A DNA stretch of 64,000 nucleotides, from the NCBI GenBank assembly GCA_932521035.1, contig OW051494.1, positions 8,666,001 through 8,730,000 of the forward strand, written 5' to 3'. Below, in pieces: positions 15,900-25,384 of this stretch (positions within the stretch are counted from its first letter, which is position 1; each line of letters opens with the position of its first letter). The notes under the pieces were generated by a model. The model was not told the origin of the DNA. It made no database searches and saw only the letters and a program-made list of their open reading frames with translations. A program made the translations under genes and the position numbers. The DNA is from Oscheius dolichura (lineage: Eukaryota > Nematoda > Chromadorea > Rhabditida > Rhabditidae).

Positions 15900-16720
15900 A
15901 AAGCCACAGCACTGTGGTATTGTGGTATTCTTTAGCTAATTCTTTGTCTTTCTCCCATTTTTTTCTATTTGTTATTTTTATTTTATAACCTTTTGGCTAA
16001 AAGATAAGCTGTGGGAGTTTTATAAATCAAAATTTTCAATGCCTAATTTGTAAAAGCCACAGCGCTGTGGTATTGTGGCTCAAAGAGGCTTGAAAGGCAA
16101 ATGGCTAAAGCCCCCGTGAGCTACAATACGACAGCTAAACGCCACAGGAAAGTGGCGCTGTGGCTTATAACGTGTGATCTGCGTTCTGCCTTTTGAGAAA
16201 CGCCCGTTTGCTCTCTTTTCTTTAAATTTTCACACTTCTTCTTCCAAAAATCTCCAAAATGAAAAGAAAGACGGCTTTTTCTGTCTCCGCCGATATTTTA
16301 TCCCAGATTCACGTGAAATTCCATACAAAAACACGAAAACAACCAATTTTGGGAGAGGGAGAAGAAGGTGAAACGATGCACTTGGGGACTCAGACGGATT
16401 CGGAGAATTCCGATAGCCCCCCCCCCCCCCAGGAAAATGTGCAATAGGATGCCCCCTCTATCTCTTCCTGAAGGGATGAAGTCATCAACAAGGTGTGTGA
16501 ACTGTGGCTTCGAAAAAGGAGAGCGCCACAGCGAAGCGGTACTGTGGCTTGCAAAGAGAGAAAAATTCTCCGCTGAGTAACTGTGGCTTCCCAAGAACAA
16601 GCAATTTTCTTACTGGGCCACATCTCTGGGGTACTGTGGCTATCCTTAATTTGGCTCTTTATGGTCTTCTTCGCTGGGTAACTGTGGCTTCTCTAGACAA
16701 CTTACGAAAACACATTCTTG
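15900..16720. repeat. Cluster of AGCCACAG / CTGTGGCT short palindromic repeats
   Basis: AGCCACAG and its complement CTGTGGCT recur more than ten times, often as GTAACTGTGGCTT (16500-16700) and as close inverted pairs such as GCCACAGCACTGTGG near 15903 and GCCACAGGAAAGTGGCGCTGTGGC near 16141. Another pair at about 18491 and 18592 encloses roughly 110 bases. Confidence 0.6.
16260..16447 (+). CDS. Possible small acidic-tailed protein, unconfirmed
   Basis: ATG at 16260 opens a 62-codon frame: a basic N-terminal half (MKRKTAFSVSADILSQIHV) and an acidic, serine- and proline-rich tail (TQTDSENSDSPPPPQEN) encoded partly by a C run. A GT near the end could be a donor. There is no homology I recognise, and it sits among repeats. 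The C run could also shift frame between copies or reads. Confidence 0.2.
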
Positions 16721-16914
16721 TCTAGATGTGATCATATTTGACGTCGTCTCTGCTCGGTGAGCGGGATATTATCCCCTCATCCGGGAGAGGGAGGGAGTCA
16801 GTCCAGTAAGCGACTTTCTGTCGAGCAATGCCCGTCGAAGGAGCTACCCGTGGTGTATTACCAGCTATAACAATGCATAACGGGTGGGTTACTCTACCGA
16901 GAAGGTGAGAAGGG

Positions 16915-17140
16915 ATTCTATCCAACCATTTGGGTTGGAAGATAACTTACCTAGGGGTTTTGCTCGCCTTCCGCCACGCGAAGGCGGCCGCCACGGAAGG
17001 CACCATGTTGTTGCATGGGTGTAATACAGTACAGTAACGTAATGAATTTCAACTTTGGGATGCCACTACCGACTGCTGCCGAGTTTCTACGGGTGCAGCA
17101 GGCAATTAGTTTTAACGCCGCTCTTCAAGAGTCGACAAAA
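16915..17140. repeat. Dispersed direct repeat, copy 1
   Basis: Begins CTATCCAACCATTTGGGTTGG and includes a GC-rich core (CCTTCCGCCACGCGAAGGCGG), TTGTTGCATGGGTG and a single hairpin-family arm at 17077-17097. It matches 19738-20035 base for base over most of its length but lacks a segment of roughly 75-80 bases present there. Confidence 0.75.
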
Positions 17141-17788
17141 ATGGTCTTCAATCGTCTCTTTTCGCCAATATTTTTCCCAAATTTTCATGAAATTTTCCCC
17201 TTCCCAGACACGGCATCCCTCTCTGCAGCTTTTACGCCTAGATATTTTCATCTCTTCAGGATAATCTGTCCCGGGGAGGCCCCCGCCAAAATTGAATCAT
17301 CTGCTATTTGACAGGATTGGAGGTAAAGAAGGGCACTTCTTCCTCCTCTAGAGTCGGTCAACATTTCCCTGCGTAAAGACATTTGATCCTCAGTCGAAAT
17401 TAATCTATTTTGGGCACTTTCCCATGCCTCCTGTCGTCCGATTGTTGTTGTTTTCGCCGGCTCATCTTAACCGGGGAGGGAGACACGTTCTCGGGGACTT
17501 TCATCGTCGTCGTCCTACGCAAATATTAGCGGAGAAAGGGCCGGGGGGATCTCCCAATGAAAACATTAATAAATTAAAGGAGGGGGCTTTCCCCAGCCCT
17601 CTATTATCTCCATTTTTAGGGGGTTTAAGGGGCAGAAAAAAGAGAGAAACACGCTGGTATCAACAGTTCTATGGACCCAAATATATAGTGAGATCTAGTG
17701 ACTATTAGTACTTTTTGGATTTGGCAACAGATTCGGTTCAAAACGGCGACCGCGCCGCCCAGCTCCTCTCCCTGTTCCAGCGGCTACC

Positions 17789-17877
17789 GCACCCGTAAAA
17801 TCTCGGCATCCGGATCCTCTTTTGATAATTTGCTCTCTTCTCTACAATTCCTGCCACTGCCGAGATTCTACGGGTGC
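17789..17877. repeat. Hairpin-family element
   Basis: The left arm GCACCCGTAAAATCTCGGC and right arm GCCGAGATTCTACGGGTGC flank about 48 bases. The stem extends outward through CAGCGGC/GCCGCTG. Confidence 0.8.
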
Positions 17878-18099
17878 AGGGGCCGCTGTTCTTTGACATC
17901 TCCAGGATCTTGTTCCGCCAGAGTGTGCAGAAGATATCCTTCTTCCAAATGAGACCAAAAAAGACCGACACGCTCTAAAAATCCTTTCTACAGCCGCCAA
18001 TTCCAAAGATCTCCATAGAGCTATAGCCGGGGAGCAATCTCCCCGTTCTTTGGCCAATATTTTGGCTTTTTGGGTTATAGTCATTTCCAAAGTACCATC

Positions 18100-18235
18100 T
18101 TCGATAGTTTGATCCCTTGCACCCGTAAAGTCTCGGCAGGGTAAAGGTATAAGGGCGATACAGTTTGGCAATTGTTGTGAATAAAGATGATCTTCCTGCC
18201 GAGACTTTACGGGTGCAGGGGATCGAACTATCGGA
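18100..18235. repeat. Hairpin-family element with long stem
   Basis: Arms at 18119-18139 and 18196-18216 are perfectly complementary. The stem extends outward through CGATAGTTTGATCC and GGATCGAACTATCG, giving nearly 40 paired bases around a 56-base loop. Confidence 0.85.
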
Positions 18236-18725
18236 TACCGAGCCGAGTTTTCGACTTCAAACCCTCCTTACTATTGTTGTTACAGCTGCTGTATCAACGA
18301 TGATGTGAAGAAAAAGCCGAAGATGTCCCTTTTCCTCCTCCTTCCCCCAGCCCCTGGCAAATGTGTTGAGGCGTCGCGTTTCTTCTTTTCAATTCCTCTT
18401 CTCCTAGAGAAAATCTCCTATTTCAAGCAAGCAACGGCCGGGAGACATTCCCCCAGTTTCAATCAATTCTTCATATTTTTTATTTTTAACAGCCACAGTT
18501 AGACAGCATACACAGAATTGACTATGCCCCGTGTTACTGTAACCTTCTGATTCCTTTCCATTTTTATAAGAACAACAGTGTGAAAAGAGTAACTGTGGCT
18601 TTTAGAAAGCAACAGCCACTTGTGTTTTAACTGAAAGTTGTGTAAGGCTGTAAAAAGGGGAGGCATAAATTTCTAGAGGCCAGTAGGCGAGCAACAGCTA
18701 GACCCCCTTTTACCTCTTGCTTTCC

Positions 18726-18813
18726 GCACCCGTAAAACCTCGGCAGCTGAAATTTCAGTTATTTCCGAGCGGCTCAATTACATTTTCCCTAACGGCCGAG
18801 TTTTTACGGGTGC
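18726..18813. repeat. Hairpin-family element
   Basis: Left arm GCACCCGTAAAACCTCGGC, right arm GCCGAGTTTTTACGGGTGC, loop about 48 bases. The outer flanks do not pair. Confidence 0.8.
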
Positions 18814-18877
18814 GAGCGCCTGTGGAACTGATCTAGGCATCCCGGGCAGATTTAGATCCTGCCCTATCTAAATTCCA

Positions 18878-18965
18878 GCACCCGTAAGATCTCGGCAGCA
18901 AGGTCTACTTGTACTTGAATGTCTCCAGTGTATAGGTTTTGTTTCTGCCGAGACTTTACGGATGT
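18878..18965. repeat. Hairpin-family element
   Basis: Left arm GCACCCGTAAGATCTCGGC. The right arm at 18945-18965 ends GGATGTA instead of GGGTGC. Loop about 46 bases. Confidence 0.78.
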
Positions 18966-19038
18966 AGAAGTGCGTGGAAGGGGTCCTTGCCCATGCGGCG
19001 CCTGATCCTCCTGTTGGACAACACTATTCGCTTGTGCT

Positions 19039-19127
19039 GCACCCGTAAAACCTCGGCAGCAAGATATTCTTTATCTAGAGTTGTTAGACAGCTGTGTTTC
19101 TCCATTTGCCGAGGTTCTACGGGTGTG
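19039..19127. repeat. Hairpin-family element
   Basis: Left arm GCACCCGTAAAACCTCGGC at 19039, right arm GCCGAGGTTCTACGGGTG ending near 19126. Confidence 0.8.
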
Positions 19128-19142
19128 GGAAACCAAGTCAAT

Positions 19143-19371
19143 GATGCCAGCGGCTGGTTCTTCCCCTTTCCTTCCACCTGATTCTCCTCCTCCTCCCACT
19201 TTCCGTTTCAAGAATAGAATATATGAATCACAATTAAAACTAAAAGATCTAGAGAAGAAAACAAAGAGAGAGAGACGTCTCAATTTCAGATATTCGGGAT
19301 GTGGTGAGCCATTGGATATGCCCGGAGAGACGGAGACCATCACCTTCCTCAGCCCCGATGGGGAATTGTGA
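19143..19371 (+). CDS. Possible orphan coding exon, unknown
   Basis: From ATGATGCCAGCGG the frame reads proline-rich (PFLPPDSPPPPTF), then a charged helix-like part (YESQLKLKDLEKKTKRERR), then GEPLDMPGETETITFLSPDGEL, ending at a plausible donor (TT|GTGAGT). It could be a first coding exon, but no matching downstream exon was found. It follows directly on a hairpin element. Confidence 0.25.
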
Positions 19372-19595
19372 GTTTCACATTTTATTTCTTGAAGAAATGA
19401 AAAAAAAGACGAAAAGTCAAAAAAAAAAGAATAAGTTCTGATCGTTCCCCCCTTGCGAGGGGAACTTTCTCCAAAAATTAACGGGTAGATCCTAGCCCTG
19501 GTGAAGTAAATTATTCACAATTTACTTACAAACTGGGGAAGGACTTCACCAGGACCCGACGGGGAATTCTAGGAAATGGAGGGCATAGAACACGG

Positions 19596-19616
19596 CTGCC
19601 GAGACTTTACGGGTGC
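19596..19616. repeat. Single hairpin-family arm
   Basis: GCCGAGACTTTACGGGTGC without a detectable partner nearby. Confidence 0.65.
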
Positions 19617-19737
19617 GGCCGCTTTCCTCTATATGCTAATTTATTGAATTGTTTCGCTTTTACCTTTTTTTGCGAAGAAACCGGATAGAATGGATGAAGG
19701 AAGCAGATTGTTGCATGGGTGCAAGCAGACGCTGAGT

Positions 19738-20035
19738 TCTATTCAACCATTTGGGTTGGATAGATAACTTACCCAGGGTTTTTGCCTCTCCTCGGAGAGG
19801 CTTTTCCAAAAATTCAGCGGCTCTTTGCCAAGGACCAGCACGAGGCTGGTCCCTGCTCGCCTTCCGCCACGCGAAGGCGGCCGCCACGGAAGGCACCATG
19901 CTGTTGCATGGGTATAATACAGTACATTAACGTAATGAATTTCAACCTTGGGATGCCATTACCGACTGCTGCCGAGTTTCTACGGGTGCAGCAGGCAATA
20001 GGTTTAACGCCGCTCTTCAAGATTCGATAAAATGA
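19738..20035. repeat. Dispersed direct repeat, copy 2 with extra segment
   Basis: Same order as the copy at 16915 but with about 75-80 extra bases near 19785-19855. The extra segment contains two small palindromes, CCTCTCCTCGGAGAGG and GGACCAGCACGAGGCTGGTCC. The family's single arm lies at 19968-19988. Confidence 0.75.
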
Positions 20036-21687
20036 AGTTGTTAAAAGCAAATTCCTTAAAATGTTTGGATTGGAATTGAGTGTGCCTACAGGGTATCTCC
20101 GTAATAGGATGCTCTTCCTTCTCTTTTCTTCTCTGGAGAGGCTAAGGACCTCGTGGCATCCCAGTATAAACCGAACAGAAGAGCTGCTTCATAAGGAACC
20201 TGGCCCTTCCAGGCAATATTTTTCTGTTCTATACTTTCTTTGATATTTTTCGTTTTTCCCAAGCTCATAAAAAGCCCTAGGTGGCTCAAAAAAGTCGCTG
20301 ACATCCAGCCGGAACAGCGAAAAAGATGAAGAACGAGACGAAGAGTCGCCCCTCTCCGGGGACAGATTGAGACGCCTTCAGAACTGGCACAGAATCATAA
20401 AAGTTATAATTTCTAACAGGGAATTTCCTCTATATTTAGCCGTTTTCAACTCGTTAATTCACCCTTTATAAACCCCGCCAAAAACGTGATTATTCAAAAT
20501 TTCGCTCACAATTCGCCTCTTTTGTCTGTTGAGAAGAGGTCTGCGCTGCGCTTTTCCGCTTCCTGGTATCTTCCCCTACGGGCCTCCACCCCCCTCGTAC
20601 GCTATTATCAGACTTGTCAATCTCTCCCGCAACAAGCCTAGAAAAGGCGGCTCGCCCGTCTCTTCCTGCCCCCTGACCTCTTCTAAAGGCCAGCCCTGAT
20701 CTCACCCTCATCTCCATCGACATCAGTGCCCCCCGCTCTTCTTCGTCGCCGCTCACCACCCCCTTCAAGAGCAATCCGAGCTGCCACGGGGTGCCTTATT
20801 CTATTACGGGGCGAAAACTAATAGAGAGGAGGAGGAAAAGAGAGGAGGGCCCCTTCTCTTCGTCGTCTTCTCTCCTCTATCTTTCTATAAATCCCTGATT
20901 CCCCCCGTTATCGTCCTCTTCTATCTATTCTCGAGGTATGGATCAACCTATGTGGTAAGAATTTATCCTAATAATGTTACCGTAACCCTCTCCTTCAATA
21001 GTACTCGCGAAAATTCAAAAATTATCCTAATTTTCCTATCAAAAAGCCTATTTTTCCCTCCCTTTTCATCATTTCCCCGTCCTGAAATGAATATTTTCTT
21101 TTTTTTTTTACAGTAACCCTCGAAAAATTTCAAAAAGCTCCCTCCAACTATGGTGTTCCCGCCAAAAGTTCGAAAAGTGGCTGGTCAAGTCGTAAAAGAA
21201 AGTGCCAAGAGTGTGCATCTGCTTGCTAAATTTAACGGCGGCTAAACTTTTATGGGACGCCTGATGGCGGCCTAGGCCTTGTGGCCCGTGTGATCTCTTT
21301 TTCTCAGCTGCTGGACACGAAAGAGAACGGGGGGAGAAACACACATTTACACACCCTTCTCCGCTTCTTTTCAACCAGATGTTTCTAGATTTTGGAACAG
21401 GGACGAGTATTGGGAAGTAGTGGACTAAAAAAGGGCAATTATAGGAGAATGTCTAGCTGCGTCTTTCAAGTACGAGACGCAACACGAACACGGCGGTTGA
21501 ACGCCGTTTGGAGTCTGGCTTGGGCCGAACTTCGGCCATGTTCTCAAAGAATCTCACTAGTGTTTTCTTCATTTTATGGCAGCTATCGACACAATTCTTC
21601 CTTCTTGTTAGCTCTTTGAAATAATCAACCGGGCGACCCAAGACAGGCGCCTGTCCGACGGTTCGTTCCTCGATAGTCCGATCCCCT

Positions 21688-21702
21688 GCACCCGTAAAGT
21701 CT
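21688..21702. repeat. Truncated hairpin-family arm
   Basis: Only GCACCCGTAAAGTCT is kept. The bases before it (CGATAGTCCGATCCCCT) resemble the outer stem of the element at 18100, suggesting a decayed relative of that copy. Confidence 0.6.
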
Positions 21703-22699
21703 ATCACAACTATTGCCTGGTATTCCTTGTGCTAATGGTCTCCAGAAGGGGGAAACGGAGGTGTTGTTCGAGCTAAACCCTTCCCTCGTTTCTAATTGCT
21801 TTCTTACTTTTTGAAAATGGCTGGATTTATAGCTGCAAGTAGTTAAAAATTTAACGTTTAAATTGCTAACAAGGAAAAGGTCAAGGCTGTGCTTCCACTC
21901 CCCGGCCGACTCTCGAATTCCTAATCCTAAGCCCGCCTGGCAGAGGATGACCCTCTAGATTTGGCTAAAGTTGAACGGGCCTCTCTCCATCCTTCCCCTT
22001 GTTTTCGTATTTTTGTTTACCCCGTCTCTCTCACGAAAGCATCGCTGTCTTCAGTAGAGCGGAGTGGTTTAACTCTGACATGAAGGAAATGACGGGCCGT
22101 CCAGTGATCAAAAATTCTGTTCTTCTGTTCATAAACTATGGAAATTTGTCGTCAAAAGGGGCGCGTCGAGAGAGAGAGAAAAAAAAACCCTCGTCCTTAC
22201 GAAAAATGCATATTTGATTCGGGGCCAGCCTAGAAACTTCTGCTGCACTTCTTCCGCTACCATTCGTTTTATCTTTTTTGTTCTTTTGGCTTCTCCAAAA
22301 ACCCCTAAAAAGACCACGTTCCCGGGCTTCCCCATCCGGGAACCAATGATTTCCCGCCTTCTTTCTCTCCTTCCTCCCGGCTGGTCTACGGTCTTCCGCT
22401 TCATCAATTCCAATGTTTTCCCTCTTCTTTTTTGGCGTCGATTCACCGGGGTTACACCGAAGACACGTGGTGATCTTGACCACTTTTTCCTCAGATTTAT
22501 TCCCTGGGCCCACCTCTAGGGATTTTCATTGGTTCACCAAAAATTGAAAATAACACTTGTCTGGGCGGGCTTGTGGCTATTTTTAGGCCTTTGAACGTTC
22601 ATTCGACGCTTTTTCTACAATTTCTCACAGTTAGACAGCCAATTGAACTAGAAATCTGGCTAAAAATAGCGAAAAATAGCAGTCTTTTGAAATACTGGT

Positions 22700-22820
22700 T
22701 GGTTTTCCTCGTGCGCCCGCACCCGTAAAATCTTGGCAGTTGCGAGAACTGTTACAGCGCGGCGCCATCCTTACAAAGTTACGAGTTGCCGAGTTTTTAC
22801 GGGTGCGGGCGCACGAGAAA
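22700..22820. repeat. Hairpin-family element with long stem
   Basis: Arms at 22719-22739 and 22786-22806. The outer stem CTCGTGCGCCC pairs with GGGCGCACGAG, a different sequence from the outer stem at 18100. Confidence 0.83.
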
Positions 22821-23119
22821 CAGCTCCCAGCGTCTTATTGAAATGGCCTGTTCTTCTCGTTTGTTGGTTCCTGAATCCTTTCCCGTACTTGTTTCCCAGA
22901 TTATCCCTTATAAACGACTTCATAATAGAGCAATAAATCGTTGCCAGATGTTTCTGGGGACACTTTTTCCTCCGGGACCGGACACACAAGTCATTTTCAA
23001 GCCTTTTGCTCTCTCTCCCGTCCCTCCAAGACCAGCTGTTTCTCTATTTTCTCCCCTCCTCCTGTTCCAGATCTTCTGTTCTTTCCCAGCCCCCTTCGTT
23101 CCCCTCTTTCCCCCAGTAG

Positions 23120-23322
23120 AAAGCAGAGTTGTTCATTCTAAAATCAAATCCCCGTCGTGCATCCTGTTTGTCGGAGGGGGCCATCTTTTTGGGCTCGTCT
23201 TCGCCGCTTTATTCGTACTATTTGAGTTAAGAAGAAGAACAGAAATGAGCCGGAGAGGAATGGACGAGATTACAGTCAGCACAGCGACCATCGCTACCGT
23301 ACCAATGCATGATGAAGGGTAC
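23120..23322 (+). CDS. Possible orphan exon encoding a membrane segment
   Basis: After CCCCCAG the frame VESRVVHSKIKSPSCILF leads into a hydrophobic stretch (LFGLVFAALFVLFEL), a basic stop-transfer RRR and a Ser/Thr-rich tail (MDEITVSTATIATVPMHDEG). This resembles the transmembrane and juxtamembrane part of a type I protein. No neighbouring exons could be joined in phase. Confidence 0.25.
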
Positions 23323-25384
23323 ATTTTACTGTGTTTTTATGGGATTTTTTGGACATCAAATACGGGTTTTTACTCGATTTCAAGCAGGTTTCACGGGAGG
23401 GGGTCATCTTGAACGGTAAAAATTGGAGCTTTGCCTCGGGGCGCCGTTATTTCCATCCATTTCACTTATAGACCTTACATTTTGATGTACGCTATATACT
23501 CCCATTTTCTCCCCCAATTTTTTCATATAGGAGGTCTCTAAAAGTCTGGTTACAGTAGTCATAGCTGTAATTTGTATAGAGAATATGGTTAAAATATTCA
23601 TTTCTATGGGAAATTGAGCGGGAAACGGGTCACTCTTGGCCAAAGTCCATTTTTCGCCTAAAATCCCGAAAGATACATGGATATGGGCACTTTTCGGAAC
23701 TGCTACCAGGTGGAAGTAATGCTTTGTACTATAATTGATACATTTTAACCAATTTGAATAGAAACACGGCGGGAAGCAGACCACCATTTCCCCTTTTCCC
23801 GCTTTTTGCCTCTTCTGCCAGAAGCTCGCCTCATAATTCTTATCCAAGATGGAGAGTAGACTTTTGGACGTTTCTGATGTTCTAGTGACAATTTTTAACT
23901 GAGTTAATCATAAAAATTCAGCGTGCAATTGGCCGCTAGAGCGCCCCTGACCAGCAAAAGAGACCCTCCTCTGTTTCACAGGAGTCTATTCGGATAACCT
24001 TCCCCGTGTGTGTGGATATTCCCTGCCAGTTGAAAAATTGAGGGGGACAATTTGATTCTGACGTGACCTTGTGTTTATCACAAGAGAGAAAGAGAGAGAG
24101 AGACGAGCCTTTTTTTCTCCTCCGACCCGCGCTCGTCCCTTCCTTATTGCGTAAGAAGAGAGCAGTTTTGCAACATTCAGACACTAAAAATCCAATTTTC
24201 ACCAGTTCCCAACGTTTTTCCTCCTCAATAAATTCTATAAAATGTAATTTTAGTGTCCTTGTGAGCGTCTTTGTAACTGGATACTTCAAAAAACAAAGAG
24301 AGGGCGAGCCGGAGAAGATTCCGGGGCTCAAAGTAGAAACTCTCTTTCAACTCCTCCGTATATTCTTCTCTCATTTTACTTTTCCTAACGTTCTGTCCTT
24401 GAAATCCTAGAAATCCTGGTTGTAAACTGAATTTTGAGCCCTTGGATTCCTGGTCCTTGCCCTAAAGTTCCGACTTCCCAGGAAGTTGTTCAGGACTTGG
24501 AGGTCAACTAGGGGCTGTCCGCTAAAACCAGTAGCAAAGCCTGAAGTGAAGGGGCAGGATAGAGCTCCGAAAATATTGAAGAACGTTCTAAAAAGGCCAA
24601 ATCCTATCCGTTTTCGGACCAGATCGCATCGATCCATAGTATCATGACCCAAAACCAACCGGCACGGGCAAGGAACCCTATTGATACTCCTAGGACAGCC
24701 CTTGGCTCTTCCGTGACAGCCTGAGATTCTTGCCAGGCAGTCTTGCCCGCTTCGGTGACCTTTACCTCGAGCGCCATGCTCTCAATTGAGTCTAGAGTAT
24801 TCAGTAGAACCAATACAACAAAATTCGGGGTCTTCAAACTGGTTTGAAAGAGGTGATGCCTCCATGGGCCATCCAGATCGGCCCGTTCAAGTGACTCGGT
24901 TTGGATCAGAAAAGCCTAAACCTATCCCTATCCCACTTTAGGATCGTCCCGAGGCCTTCGGTGGCTTATTTGACACGGTTTTGAGTTGGTTTTAAATAGT
25001 CTACCCCCTTTTACATCTCTTCCTCTCCCAAACAGGAGACATCCAAGTAGAGGTGGCTCTACTTCCCGGCCAGCTGCCCGTGGAATGTCTGGGTAGGGGA
25101 ACAAACTCCACCGAGTTCGTCTCCAATTTCTTTATGTTTCGTGTTTTTATTTCGGGATCAAAGGAGCAAAAAAAAGTTGGGGCGGATGTCTCGAACCAGT
25201 TCATAGGCTAATAGTCCCTCTGGGGCCAGGACTCTTCACAGAAAATGGGTAGAGCGACGAACTCAAGCCATTTTGAGTTCCTCAACGCCAATATTATATA
25301 ATTTCAACTTTTTCTAAAGCTAAAATAGATAGTAAATAGAGGAATTTATTCCGAAAATATGGTAACATACCTAATTTTTGCAGG

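Larger units (their letters stand above)
14365..25384. other. Gene-poor, repeat-rich 11-kb region
   Basis: No multi-exon gene could be built here. The region holds at least seven copies of the hairpin-arm family, CTGTGGC palindromes at 15.9-16.7 and 18.5 kb, a duplicated repeat (16.9 and 19.7 kb), a C homopolymer near 16420 and isolated exon-like frames (16260-16447, 19143-19371, 23120-23322). Confidence 0.6.

Noticed and set aside
17789-19127. CRISPR-like array of regularly spaced repeats
   Set aside because: The repeats are paired inverted arms at irregular distances in an intron-rich animal genome, not direct repeats with unique spacers.
22129-22513. Minus-strand basic frames of 105 and 125 codons
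   Set aside because: Low-complexity Lys/Arg text caused by pyrimidine-rich plus-strand sequence; no splice or homology support.
23404-23847. Minus-strand frame of 147 codons
   Set aside because: Uninterrupted but without family resemblance, start context or exon partners; chance length in this composition.
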